From: Watersipora subatra | Taxonomy: Eukaryota > Bryozoa > Gymnolaemata > Cheilostomatida > Watersiporidae | Direction of reading: 5' to 3' | DNA: 64,000 bases | Assembly (NCBI RefSeq): GCF_963576615.1 | Contig: NC_088712.1 | Location: forward strand, 52,433,114 to 52,497,113 | Shown here: one piece after another, positions 1 through 12,719 of the stretch | Numbering within the stretch: position 1 is the first letter of the stretch | Layout of the letters: each line of letters begins with the position of its first letter | Notes under the pieces: generated by a model | What the model was told of the DNA's origin: nothing | Databases searched by the model: none | Seen by the model: only the letters and a program-made list of their open reading frames with translations | Program-made: the position numbers and the translations under genes

Positions 1-650
1 TATCTTAGGTCGGTCTATAGTTTTTACTCTATTGAATTTAGCATTATACTGAAAGGTGACTTGTAATATGTCAGTGTATTTGATTCAATACTCAAATTTG
101 AGCTGCGAAACAACCTCAAATAAATTAAACATTGCCCATCTGCGAAGTAACAATTATTATGGAGAGACAACTCCTCAAAGAAGCTTGGTTTGTGTGTGCA
201 AGCTTTTGCTCCAAATATTTGGAATTTTTAATGACAAAATAATCAACAAAAATGGACAATTTGGAAAGTTTTTAACAATAAGGTAAAAAGATAAAAATTC
301 TTCACGAAATAAAAGTTTTCAAACTTTTGCACGCAATTATAAGATTATCCTTGATTTAATTTTTAATAACAAATTAAGCTTTTTGTTTCAATATCTGTAT
401 AAGTCTATGTTAGTGCTACATCATGCATGTAATGTACCTATCAGTGTAATATAATGGAAGAGGAAATTAAATTCGCTGGTTTCTAAACCAACATGCAATT
501 TACACAACTTTTTATAATTTATATTAGAGCAACCACAAAACTACCAAATAAAAAACTGCAATCCGATGGTATTTGATATATGTATACAGACTAAGTGAAT
601 GATTGACATCGCATGAGTAAAAAATAGTTACTCAACAAACTTGCGTAAGA
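1..650. other. AT-rich DNA, no gene seen
   Basis: No supportable gene, splice structure or repeat was recognised. Only short chance open frames occur. Confidence 0.5.
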
Positions 651-787
651 GAGAGAGAGAAAGAAAGAGAGAGAAGGAGAGAGAGAGAAAGAAAGAGAGA
701 GAAGGATAGAGAGAGAGGGAGAAAGAGAGAGAGAGAGAGAAAAGAAAGAGGGGAGAGCGAAGGAGAGATTGAAAGAGAGAAAAAGAC
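651..787. repeat. GA-rich microsatellite
   Basis: An imperfect purine tract built of GAGA, GAAA and GGAGA units on the plus strand. The overlapping minus-strand open frames of up to 87 residues are serine/leucine low-complexity by-products of the CT complement, not genes. Confidence 0.9.
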
Positions 788-1201
788 ATGTAAAGTTTGT
801 GGAACATAAATTTGATACAGCTTTTTCACAGAATTGCCAAGCACTGAGCATCATTCAAAATTAGTGTCACACTAGTATTCGTTTGCTCGAGTTAAAGCAA
901 GCGGACTTGTGTTAGATTCACTCACTCCTTACAAGATAGTTATCTGTTTCCAGACAGTTTAGAAACTCACTAGTGTCTTTGTAACTTAGTTTTTCCTAGT
1001 TTTACTGTTTTACATACAAAGCAGAATATCGAACATATTCAATTATTAAAGTTGCCTTACGAGCTAGGATGCTGCCTCTTCTTATTTTATGTTTCCTATT
1101 TTTAGTAGAATTTTTGTTGTTTATAATATAATTGAAAATCTAAACCAGAGACTTTGATTATCAATGATGATCAGAGAGTGCCTGACCAACCAATCCTGCA
1201 G

Positions 1202-1315
1202 GAGCAGAAAAGAAATATTTAGGTTTCGGAGCAAGAATAAGAAGTGCAGTTAGTGCTGGTGTACTGATAATTAGAATCGTTGCTTTGTCAGAATTTGTCA
1301 CAAGAAAACAAACAG
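1202..1315 (+). pseudogene. Relic transmembrane exon of the Ig-receptor family
   Basis: A 114-nt open segment lies between an acceptor (caatcctgcag) and a donor (aacag|gtaac) in phase 1 at both ends. It has the same length and phase as the transmembrane exon at 37681-37794. The two translations align without a gap: both share the A-E/D-K-K start, the AGVL-I core, VAL, a following F, and the final K-x-T. Here several small residues of the membrane segment are replaced by arginine or glutamate (AR-I-R, LIIR, SEF), so it could hardly span a membrane. No matching Ig exon precedes it inside the window and no good tail exon follows. It is either a decayed paralogue or part of a gene starting left of the window. 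Confidence 0.6.
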
Positions 1316-4300
1316 GTAACAGCAACAGACCTTATTATTAGCTCTGATATATCTTTTTTGTAATTAAAAGGCTATTTTTCTCAATGTTATTGAGGAAAAA
1401 CCATTTTGACAGGAACTTAGATTATCCAGCGATAATGTTGGTTTTATAATAGAATACTCATTTAATAATTTGTTGCAATGTTTTAAGTTGTTTACCATAG
1501 TGAAACAGCCTTAAGCTAACAATAATAATATTTTCTATTGAATCTTTTAATGCACTTTTAAGGCTTTAGTATGAGAGAACTACTACAAGTTTTCAAATTC
1601 AAGAATAATGTGTGACTAATATACAATGTACACTACAGCATTTTTAACAGGATATGGTCAGTCATGTTTATGCAACATAATGTTTTATGGCATTATACCA
1701 CTTTACACTTTTTCTATATATTGTATTTTATTATATAAATGCATTACATAATTTTGAGTCTTAAAAAGAAAATCAACAGAATTTACATTATTTGAAACTT
1801 CCGTTCTTTAGCAATAGTTGTTTTTTCTTAGAACAAGTTATTATGTTATGATACAATAATATATTATATTGAATTTGGATAAAATTTGTCCATTTCAAAA
1901 AATTATTTTAAGATAAACCTTTTAATTTGATCCAAAAATATTTAAATTACTGGAATTTCAGTTCTTTTTCAACTGACTAGAATTCATGTAGCACAATATG
2001 TAAGTCAAATTTTACCAGTTACATTCACACTAATGCTTCAAAAACCAGAAATCGTTTTTATTATATAAAATTATTTTGCTCAAAAACATGGTGCATTAAT
2101 ATCCTGTTTTTGAGCGAGTACCAACAGAACACTTTAATTACAGTTCTTTAGTACAAATAAACTGTTTAGCGTAAGTATTTACATAATCACAGCAATAAAA
2201 TATATACATTTATTTATGTACATATTTAGATTCAACATAACACATGAATATGTTGTATATATAACAAAAAGAGAAATCTGAGTATTGAATAGTCATCCAA
2301 CCCTGTAGATACCCTAGACGGAGTAAAGGAGAGCCTCCATGCATACAACCTCAAGTTACAACTAAAGATTTACTATATGACACCGGCAAGATTTACATTA
2401 GTAACACCTTCATTTTAATCTTTGTATTTATGCTAATTCTAAATTTTTGCTTTATGTTAATTTTAAATTTGTCATTTTGTGCCAATTTCATTTTTATTGT
2501 ACATTATCCATGTTAAGGTGGTTCCCAGAAACTGTCAAACTGATGAAAAACAGTTATTTCAACTAATTTTCCATGATATTTTATTCAGCTGTAGAATTGA
2601 ACAGAATACAAAATTCTTCTTAATTTTCATAATTTCTGCATTTTATTCTATCAAAAATGGTACAATTAAAAAGTATTAGCTTAAAAAAATTGAAACAAAT
2701 GTTTTGTTGGTCGTTGAGGTCACCATCGTAATGCATGCAAAAGTATCGATCCTGTTTATCGTTGTTGTTCTTTGTATGAAAATAAACTTTAAAATTCAAA
2801 ATGTTGTCAAAATAAAGTGAAATAACTTTGGTTACAGTTTAAGTACAAATGAATAGAATTTTAATCTCCAAGCTCTAGTTTTACTAAAAGTAATACATTC
2901 AAAACCCTGGCACTCTAGTCAATAAAATTTGAAATAATAGTAATAAGCTAGCTTGTGGAAATTAATATAATTATCTCATTACTTTATTCAGAATAACTTG
3001 TAGCAAAACTGCAATTTAGACGCCTGTAGCCATTTCTTCAATAACAATCGATGTAGAAACATTTGTGTGGCAAAAGTTGAACATTGAAATATGACACTCT
3101 AATTTAACCAAGATTATCATAAACTAAGATCAGTGTTATTTTAAAATGATATTGGTCTCCGTCTTTAACAAAGAAAAATTTACTTTAGTTTCAAAATAGA
3201 ACTTACAGAAGTTTGCGAAATAGATCACTGTAAACTTTACCCCTTTGGTTTCAAAACTATAAACAGATTAACAAAAATTTAAAAATTGTTACATATATTG
3301 ATGAGGGTATAATTATATGCGCTGAGTTGATCGTCACAGTCATTCCATTTTATTTCACGTAAAAATATAGTTCCATTAACAACTTGCGCCATAAACACAA
3401 ACCTAAACTGATATCAAGTTCAAATTTTAATTTAGATTTTATACAGTTAACTGTAAACCATTTAACGCATAGTATGTGCTAGTCTTACACTAATGATTAG
3501 GTTAATATTATTTTAAAATATTCTTGTCACTTGTTATTTTCTTGCTAATAGACGATGAATCACAAATAGTGAAGCAGTAAATAACAATAAAGCAAGCATT
3601 TCAAGCAAGCTAAAAAGACTAACTAATTTTGTTTTTAAAATGTAACTATTATATTATTCCTATTCTACAATGGATTTTATTAGTAGTAAAATTGAATAGG
3701 GTTTTTACATATGATATCTAACAAGATTTCATATTTTAATATATAATGTATTCCGTTATAGCCATGCTTTATTTAATTTGAAACTACTATTTAATGTTGC
3801 TACCTAAATAGTTATTGTTATGTCAATTGTAAATATTAAATTATATTATAATTGCTAATAGTTATATTATTATTGACTATTTTAGATAGTACAGCACTCA
3901 ATAAATTTATCACCTGAGCTTATATTATAACGGTTTTCGGTGAATATTCACTAAAGGGCAGATATGGTATTATATTCTACAAACCAATTAAACAATACTG
4001 TTTTAGTTAGATCAATTTAAGAATAAAGTATTTTAGTAGCTATGTAGCTTTACTAGTATAATACGCAACTTAAGCAACTAAAATAAGTCAGTTTAAAGTG
4101 GCCTTTAGGAAGAATACCACCTGAGCTAATAAAAGCAAAATTTACCAAAAGCTCTGCAAAGTACAGAAAAAATGACCCAAAAAAGAAAAGTGAGTAGTGT
4201 TGTACAATTATATTACAATTTATATTACAATATGACTGAAGAAAAGAGACAAGTTGGGAGATGAAGTATTCCTGCAAGTCAGTAAACACAGGGTGTCACA

Positions 4301-5059
4301 ACATGCTGTGCTGCTAAGTTCAATATAGTGTCTTATGACTATCATGCTGTCCTTTTGTTGCATGCATTTACATTCCTATAAGGCGTCACAAAATTGTCAA
4401 TGTATCACGGACCAATATACCAATTTTAAACTTCTTGTTAATTTTTACATAAACGAGATGCTATATGATATCCTAAAACTATGACATACTACCGTTTGAG
4501 AATGTTACAATAATTTTGATAAAATTCACCAAATTTTATGCAAGATTCTGATGGTAATAGATTTTACTCATATAAAGACACTTACATAAACTCTACATTC
4601 AGTGACGACACAACTAGTGTCAGTATTTAAATATATCTAACAGAACATACACAAATTGACTAGATAATATTGACAGTGGATAACGATAGAGGGGATTTTT
4701 GGAAAAGAAATTGTTTTGAACTGGCAAAAAGAGCCACTTTGCCAGTTTGAAATATTTGGTTGTTAGCTATGTTAGAAAACTCAGTCAAGAGTGTTATATT
4801 TAACAAAGTTACTCAGCATCACAAAACCAACACAATTATTTTATAGGTTCAATTTTTATTAAATTTGAAATAATTTTATACCTGACCTTATTTTCTGATG
4901 AGATAAATTTACCGGTATATATTTTAGCAAATAATTATATGTTACAGGTAGTTCTTACTGCATTAATCTTGTGTTTTACAAATGGTTTTTAAAATTTAAT
5001 GAAATTTTACATGATTGCTTCATTGTATTTTTTGTTCATTTTAGCAGATTCTTTTTCTT
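1316..5059. other. Long non-coding stretch
   Basis: About 3.7 kb of AT-rich sequence without a convincing exon, repeat array or mobile element end. The 66- and 78-residue frames at 2479-2679 (plus) and 4053-4289 (minus) have no recognisable domain or splice context. Confidence 0.5.
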
Positions 5060-5220
5060 GCATTTTTAAACTAGTTTTACCACTTCTCACCATGTTCTAG
5101 CAATGCATTATCTCCTCTTGCTTTTTTTCTTCTCCTGTTGTATTCATTATTAACCACGACGCATTTTTGTAAAGTTTCATCAATTTTTGATCTCAATATT
5201 GAATTTTGCATCACTTTTAT
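5060..5220 (+). repeat. Dispersed repeat, copy 1 (matches 18350-18515)
   Basis: About 160 bp align in the same orientation with 18350-18515. Shared landmarks in order are: a TTTTAAACT/TTTTAACTT start, ACTACTTCTCAC-like text, a CTCTTCC/CTCCTGTTG stretch, CATTATTNACC, the CGACGC/TGACAC-TTTT block and an ATTGA-TTTTGCATC end. The minus frame over 5077-5262 is open for 61 residues, but the second copy is not open, so coding is unlikely. Confidence 0.6.
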
Positions 5221-5917
5221 TCTATTATTAACAATAATAAAATGTATATGAAACAACTTCATGAGTTAAAAATATTTTATAAAATTATGTCATGTTATGC
5301 TATAAATATCTGATACTCTGAAGAGACTTTGATGAATTCTGTGTGCTTTTCTCAATAGCTAGCATTGTGTTGTTTGTAGCCTTGCTATTGAATCTCTCTA
5401 ATTAATTTTGTGTTATCTATCTCTACAGGGCTTTCTATAGCCTCCAGTACTGATGTACTTCATCAACACTGTCAGTGTTTTAAGGCCTCTTTTAATCCTC
5501 CATAGCCTTTGTTTAGATATTCCTGGATTTGAGGTGGTTATAGTAGTTGTTAGGAAGTTATACGATACCATTCTAAAATACTCGGCGCTAGTAGGAAACC
5601 AGAAAAAGTTTTATAGTTGTGCAAAATGTCTTCTTAAGCAATGATTACCCTAATATTGATAAACAACGTTTTTATATCGACTCGGCTCCTTTACTAACAT
5701 TATTTTTTAACCTTAAAACCTCATGGTTTTTCTTGATGAGCTTTTTAGCTTTGCAAAGAGAGCACCAGCTCAAAACATCTGTTTGTTTTTTAGAAATCCA
5801 TAATCAGTTGTTGCTGATAATTTTACTTTATTTTTATTTTATAAATTTTTAATGTATCATCAGTTTTTTCATGTGACAAATTGAGACAGCTATTTGTCCC
5901 ACTTTTAGCAAATTGTG
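5221..5917. other. No gene seen
   Basis: Two overlapping short plus frames (5453-5644 and 5619-5852) have no recognisable domain and no convincing splice sites. Confidence 0.45.
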
Positions 5918-5966
5918 TGTGTGCATGCATGCCTGTGTGCGTGTGTGCGTGTGTGCGTGTGTGTTT
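5918..5966. repeat. (TG)n / GTGTGC microsatellite
   Basis: A short run of GTGTGTGCGTGTG units. It lies about 130 bp beyond the presumed 3' end of the minus-strand LINE and may descend from that element's 3' tail, which is inferred only from position. Confidence 0.8.
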
Positions 5967-6049
5967 GGTTATTTTTTCATCCACAGAAATAATACGGAAA
6001 AATAGACTGCATATTAGTAAATATATAAGGTTAAATACAAATTAATGAG

Positions 6050-7740
6050 AGAATGAAACAATATAGCAAAATTCACTCGACCTGAGGTTGAGATAATGAT
6101 GATGGAGCCATAGGTGCACTGTAGCGCAGCTAATGTCGTCGAAGCCCCAAAAAACAGCTAACAGCAGCAAAACAAAGGCCGGCCTTAGCCCACCCCAGTC
6201 AGATAGACAAGAGATAGCATTTTACTAGTTTTTTAAAATCAAATTTGTTTACAGTTTTCTTTAATCTGTCAGGTAGGATATTCCAATAAAAGGCTGTTTG
6301 ATACTGAATAGTCTTTTGCTCAGCGCTAGGTGTAAATAAGGGAATACAAAGATTTAGAAGAGAGTGACGAGTGCTATAAGAGTGTGGTGGTCCCTCATTC
6401 CCAGATGAATGAAATACAGTCTGATCCTTTAGCAACAGCTTTAACGTATATAACTTATCTATTGGTAAAATATTAGTTTGAGTAAACAATTCTTTTGATG
6501 GATAGTCAAAGTGTTTATGACATATAATTCGCACTAGCTTTTTCTGAAAGACTTAATTTTATTTACAAGTATGTTGGGTAAGTTGCCCCAAGATTCGAGA
6601 CAGTAAATAAGTTTAGAATTCACTAAAGAGTTAAATAATGTAATCATTATTTCTTGTGGGAAGTACTTTGATAACCTATAGAAAAGTCCAACCGCTGGTC
6701 GGAGGTCCTTTAGTATGTTAGATATATGAGTAGAGCAATTCAGATTATTATCGAGCCATACACCTAGAAAATTAAAATGATCAGTCTGGTTTATTGTGTT
6801 ATTTCCTATTAGCAGCGAGTTTATTTTTAAATTAAATTTGTTGTGCGGATTTTTCATGAGCATATAATTAGTTTTCTCAATATTGATTGTGAGTTGGTTA
6901 CTGATGCACCAGCATCGGAAAATCTCCAAATCTGCTTTTATCTGACGTAACATGCTGTTACTTGATTCTAGAAAAAAAAGTAATGTCATCTGCATAAAGA
7001 ATAGGTTGTAAGCATTTTAATGATTTGCAAAGATCGTTTATATAAATCAGAAACCGTTTTGGGCCCAAAATTGAACCTTGTGAAACCCAACAGGTTATGC
7101 ACTTTTTAGAAGAAAGTACACCACTAATTTTGGTTCGTTTAAATCTGTCGTGTAAATAGTTTTTAATCCGATTAATACTTTGGCTACTGAAATTTAATTT
7201 AGTTAGTTTTCGTAAAAGTATATTATGGTTAATGGTGTCAAATGCTTTGCTAAAATCAATAGAAATTCCTAAAACACCGCTTCTTTTATTAAAAGCCTCA
7301 AAAGTTGTATCTGTAAAAACTGACAAAGCATCAAAAGTCCCATGTTTTGCTCTAAAACCAAATTGATAGTTATTCAACAAGCTATTAAGTTCAAGATAGT
7401 TTATTATTTGATCTTTTACTAGCCTTTAATATTCTGCTAAAAATAAGTAATATAGATATTGGTCAAATATTTGAACATAAAACAAGATGACATTTTTAAA
7501 CGCAGGCTTCATTTTAGCAAATTTCATTTGTTTAGGAACCATGCCTTGAGTAATGCTAGTGTTAATTAACTAGGTAAGAGGGATCACTAACGACTGGCTG
7601 GCCGCTTGTAAAATTTCACCAGAGGTATTATCTAGTCTTGAAGCCTTGTTGATATTATTGGTAATATATTTTAGTGTAAGAGCTTTTGTATCAAAAAAGT
7701 CAACAAAATTTGTCTTCCAATTAATCTTTTAGGACCACAA
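6050..7740 (-). mobile_element. Degenerate non-LTR retrotransposon (jockey/CR1-like), reverse transcriptase fragment
   Basis: Reading right to left, the sequence encodes the middle and end of a LINE reverse transcriptase. A frame from about 7733 to 7565 carries K-A-S-R-L-D-N-T-S-G-E-I-L, the usual LINE finger region, and ends in a stop. After two frame changes comes an open frame (7380-6958) with NYQFGFR, the IDFSKAFDTINHN block, VSQGSILGP, IYINDL and the catalytic YADD. The next frame (6995-6534) carries the thumb region, FNFLGVWLDNNL. The last frame (6534-6199) carries the C-terminal Y-x-x-Q-T-A-F-Y-W-N-I-L-P motif. Endonuclease and ORF1 regions are absent, so this is a 5'-truncated, frameshifted, inactive copy. 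The downstream boundary is approximate; a GC-richer 3' UTR-like stretch runs to about 6050. Confidence 0.9.
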
Positions 7741-7764
7741 TGTGATTATTTGATGAATTATGTG

Positions 7765-9150
7765 GTAGCACATATTATCAATATGCTATGGATTCTCAAA
7801 TAAAATGCATCAGGGGTTGAAATTGGTTTACCCTCTTTTTTCATATTGAAAAATTATGGTAACAAATACAAAGATCATAATTTAATAAAACCTTTAATTA
7901 CATAACATAGTTAACCAATGAAACAAAGATTAATTTCAATCTTTAGTTTCACTTTGTTATTTGCAGAGTGAAAGTCATGCAGTGATCAGTGAAGGAAGCA
8001 GAAAAAAGGTGTAAAGAAGTTGCCATGAATTTGTATGTCGTTGTCATTTTCTTGTTTGTTTGTCTCGTCAGCCAATGGTAATCTAAAAAAACTCATGCCT
8101 TCTTTTTTGTTGTCTTCATTCAATAAAGTGAACTACTATTCTTCTCAATCCATGAAACTGTCTTAGCTGATGAATAATACACGAGCCTAGCCTTGCATAG
8201 CAAGTTAACACACCTATTGATGTTTTATTAACAAAATAATTCTATGAACATTCAAACTTTTATACATTCATGCAGTTTCATAGATAAACAGTCTTCTGAT
8301 AACAATGCATGACACAGCAATTTTTTTGAATAGTTAAAAACACATGCGAGTTGTTTTATTCTGCACTAAATTTGCAAAAACATGCCAGGTTGCACAACTT
8401 TAATTGTAAAATAAAAAAACTCCATATTTCATAAATTAGCTCGCTTTTGTATGAATAAAAATTTATGACAGCATAGCAAAAAACATGTGAGACTGAACTT
8501 TGGCCAAGTTCTTGTAAAGTTCAGTAACAGTCACCAACTATAAATCACCATCACTTTTGCGTTCCTTAAACTATACCCTTATGCTTCTTTGCTATTCCAA
8601 GTCATGCTATGACATGTCAAATGTTTTAGCAAATAAAATCTCGATAAATATTGCTTACCTGTAATGCAGAAAATTGTGCATAACCACACTGAACTTTGAA
8701 AAATAGACTTTCTGTGTTTTGCCAGATGAATTATCTGTGTTCAGGTATTTTGAGCTTTTATTTTTATGCAAAAACTAATGAAATACATGTAGTTTTGTGA
8801 AAATATTGATTTTCAACTTTATCTATGAAACACTTATCATCTTTCAATCCTGCTGGAAACCATCGCACAGAACAATTGATATTGGTTGTTAGCTGAAGCA
8901 CTTTATAAAAGACTGCTTTGTGGGAGACTCAAACTTTTGGCATTCAACCAGGTAGTCTAGAACTTTACTACTTGGATTAATCCAACTTTTGAAATTGCTG
9001 CGTAATGTTTAGTATCATAAAATTGGTGTTTTATGGTGTTATTATATTCTCGCATGAGAAAATTATAGTTGTTAGAGTGGTTGGCAAAGCTCCGAGTGTT
9101 ACCCACAGTTTATTTAACGAAAAAAACATTACCTGGCTCAATTTGCACAT
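7765..9150 (+). repeat. Repeat R1, left half of a split copy
   Basis: This segment aligns with the reverse complement of 31850-33190. Shared landmarks include GGATTCTCAAATAAAA near 7790, TTCAATAAAGTGA near 8120, CTATAAATCACCATCAC near 8540, and GCAGAAAATTGTGCATAACC followed by GAACTTTGAAAAATAG near 8665. Homology fades near 9150, where the other copy continues without a break. No coding potential is evident. It begins directly beside the LINE remnant. Confidence 0.8.
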
Positions 9151-9414
9151 TTATACTCTTTTTTTAGAAATGTGCCACAATATATTAGATAAGAAACTGC
9201 TTTTACCTGCATTATAGATAATTGTTGCAATAAAAGCATTCGAATATGGTAGTCGGGAAAATTGTGCAGCAATGTGGGTTAAAAACTTTTATTAAATCTG
9301 AATGAATTTCTATGCCATTTGAAACCTAATGCAAAAATGTTACTCTGTACTTCATCCGCAGTAAAATACAAAAAAATAGCTTGTTGGGTGTAGTTCTTAA
9401 TTTAAGGGCGTGAA

Positions 9415-10330
9415 TCGAAAGCACAAGAAAGAGAAAGAAAATGAGGGAAATAAATGGAGAGAGAGAGGAAAAGAGAGAGAGAGAGAGAGAGAGGAAAAGA
9501 GAGAAAGAGAAAGAGAGAGGAAGGGAGAGAGGAAGAGAGAAGAACAGAGATGAAGAGAGATGAAGAGAGAGTAATAGAGAAGAAAAGAGAGGAAGAAAGA
9601 GGAAGAGAAAAGAAAAAGAGTGGAAGAAAGAAGAGGAAGGAGAAAGAGGGAGAAAGAGAAGGAGAGAAAGAGAGAGAAAAAGAAAGAGGAAGAGAGAGAG
9701 AGAGAGAGAGAGATAGAGAAAGAGAGAGAAAAAGAGAAAAATAAAAAGGATGAGAAAATAAAAAAGGGGGAGAGAGAGAGGAAGAGAGAGAAAGAGAGAG
9801 GGAGGAAGAGAGAAGAAAAGAAAGAAAGAGAAAGAGAGAGAAGAAGAGAATGGAAAAGAGGTAAAGAAAGAGAAAGAGAAAGGAAGAGAGAGAGGCAGAG
9901 AAAAAGAAAGAGGAAGATATAGAAAAAGAGAGGAAGAGGAGGGAAGAAACAGGAAGAGAGAGAGAAGGCAAGAGAGAAGAAGAGAGAGGAAGAGAAAGAG
10001 AGAAAAGAGGAAAATATAAAGAGAGGGAGATAGAGAAAAAGGAACAGAGAAGGAAAATAAAAAGAATACAGTATAAGAAAGTGATAAAGAGAAAATTAGG
10101 AGGAATTATAAAGGGCAGATTAAAATTACTAGAAATAAGAGAAACGTATACGGAAGGATCAAGAGAAAAAGGATTAAAAAAAGAGAAGAACGAAAAACAG
10201 AAATGACCAGGGATACAAAGAAAAAATAGAGTAGGAAGCAAGTCATATGGAAAAAAAAAAACAAGAAGAAAAAGCACAGAGAAATGAAAAAAAAAGAGAA
10301 AAAAAATTTGTAAAAAAACAAAAAATGCAA
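9415..10330. repeat. 0.9 kb polypurine GA-rich array
   Basis: A nearly pure purine tract on the plus strand, mostly GAGA, GGAAGA and GAAA units, becoming A-richer after about 10000. Long frames on both strands (for example 9402-10277 minus, 291 residues of S/L/F) exist only because the simple repeat lacks stops. The tract lies inside the 5.4 kb that separates the two halves of repeat R1. Confidence 0.95.
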
Positions 10331-12055
10331 GAAACTAGATATCAATGTTTCAGGTAAACTTTTTTATTAAAGACTTAATTTTATACATTTGTGGTTTTTA
10401 TAATGTATACCTCTGATAACAAAAATTCTGGAAAATATACAAGAATTATGCACACTGTCTGCTTATGTAAAAAATTATATATAATATAAAGTTTCAAGAA
10501 GGTGCGACATCTCAAATTCCATTGGAGTGGTAGCGTACTTCGATACACTTGTGAGAATAAAAAACCTACATATAGCATTATATATATTATATATACAGCT
10601 TCCATGACTTTCTAGTTATCCGTGATATATTGTCAGATGCGTCGACAAAACAAAAAACACATGTAAGTAGCTGCATAATTGTTAATAAATACCTGAAGAC
10701 GATCGATTGATGCACCACCCCCGATGGACGTATTACATCATCAGTCAACCAATCTGAATGTTACCAGTTGAGAGTATTGCCACAAGTTGTTTTATCCTAA
10801 CATTAACCCCAGGACACAGATAGATGACAGCCAAGTAGACACTGCATTTTCAAAGTAAAATACATTTTTGTTTTGCTTTATTTGTTGGCAAATTTAGCAT
10901 TCTAGAAAAAATGAAAAAATTGTAAATTGTCATTGAATATGCGCATTTCCTGGTCAAGCTATATAAAACCAAAGAAGTTGATCAGAAAAAGGAGACAAGT
11001 TGTTGATGTAAGCTAATAATAATACAGTTATGATATGGCCAACAGGTTGAAAATTTAAGCCTAGGTTGTTTTCTTTTTTGTATGGCTAAATGATGAGTTT
11101 AAAAAGACCTTGAAACTAATTAGGTTATTTGCATGGATTTTAATGTTAGTATAAATAAAGTCCCCATAATGTAATTGTTCCTGGAACAGAATACTTACGT
11201 TGTAAGAGTGTCTACTTTATCCAATTACTTATTGTTTGTTATTTTAAGTACAAAGCATTTTTTGCTTTCATCAGTTGAAGGTGAGTTGAAAAGATTTGTA
11301 TCTATAACTATGAAGCGAACTGATTTGATGAAACCATTTGTACTTCATGAGAATGTCCAGCATAAGTTGATGGCTCACAGCAAAAACAGGTGTCTGACTG
11401 AAAAATCATTTTAATATGAGGAAAGCATTAGCATTTTCTTGCTTTGAAGAACTTGATGGAAGTGTGATAATTTCCAATATGTGTTCAGCATAAGTAACTT
11501 GCATATTTTAAAGCTTGTTTTTGCAAATGTTTTAGACCACCTCTAACCTGTTTTTAAGTGAGATTTAGCCTGTCAAACAATTGAAAGAAAACAGGTGACT
11601 GAGAAAATCACTGTCCACTTAACGAAAATTTTTAAATGATGCTACTTTCCTCAAGAAGCAATCAACAATAGTTAAAATGAAGTGCGTGTATTTCATTTGT
11701 AATTACTTTGTGTGATATTGCTGAGCTAAGGATTTTCATGACTTCAAATCTTTCCTTCTGCTCGAAAGTAAACAACTAAAAGTATTGTTATTTGTTAAAC
11801 ACAATATTTCACCAGTGCTATTTCAGGAGGTACTGCAGGTACTTATTATGTGATCATCCTTAGTTGGTGAGCAGTTGGTTAGCTCTTTCTATAAACTTAC
11901 CAAACAGTAATCTATTTCTATGACCTGAGTGTCTATTTGCTCTATCAACATTCTTTGCTCTAAACTGATTGCTTTGCATCACTTAATAAACTGATAGACT
12001 ATGTATAGAGAAGTACAAGTATGTCTACATGAAAACCCTTGGTTAAGTGTCAACC
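10331..12055. other. No gene seen
   Basis: AT-rich DNA. The plus frame 11175-11414 (79 residues) has no recognisable motif and no strong start or splice context. Confidence 0.45.
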
Positions 12056-12110
12056 ACAATAACTGCTGGGTGTTGAAAAAAGTAGTTGTCAGCAGGAATT
12101 GTCAGAGTGT
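12056..12110 (+). repeat. Short dispersed repeat, matches 40698-40750
   Basis: About 45 bp around GTTGTTGAAAAA-GTAGTTGTCA recur at 40698-40750 in the same orientation (TGCTGG, TGTTGAAAAA, AGTAGTTGTC, then GAATT-ACAG). Similarity beyond this core is unclear, so the repeat family and its boundaries are not defined. Confidence 0.5.
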
Positions 12111-12719
12111 AGTGTAAATGAGAGTTGTTAGAAATGATATAAATTGAAATGGAGTGAGCATGACTCCAAAAAGGTGCAACTAACAATTTATTTTGGATAT
12201 AAAGTTGGGTTGAAACCGGATATATGAGTAATTGGTTGATTGTTAATTTTACAGTTGTATTTGGTAGTGTAATATAAATAGATGTATAAAGGTGAAAAAG
12301 TTCTATATTAGAAATGTTCAGGAAATGAATATGCTGCATTTTTATTCTCATCACGTCCTTCAGCTTTGAGATGGATTGTCATGCTATGGCCTACAACTTT
12401 CTATTGTAGATTTGTCTTTGATTAGTTTTATGCGAAACTCTATTGGTTATAAAGAACCATAAAGGTTTATAAGAATGTGTAAAACACTAACCAATCATAA
12501 TAATTTAGAAGATGCGATATGAAGGCATAATAAAAACCAAAGTGAAAAGTTTGTTTGTACAGTGATACCCTGAAATGCAAATGCAATGATATACAAATGT
12601 CTTGAAAGGCAAGATAAAATTTGCAAAAAATATGTTCTATGATTTACATTGAACTGGCCAAAAAATCATTAACCAGCTGCATGCAGGTTAAGAAAAACAA
12701 GAAGAAGTCAGCAAGCCGG

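Noticed and set aside
6534..7380. Active LINE
   Set aside because: At least three frame changes, an in-frame stop upstream, and no endonuclease region.
9402..10277. 291-residue minus-strand open frame
   Set aside because: Pure by-product of the GA/CT simple repeat; Ser/Leu/Phe only, and neighbouring frames are equally open.
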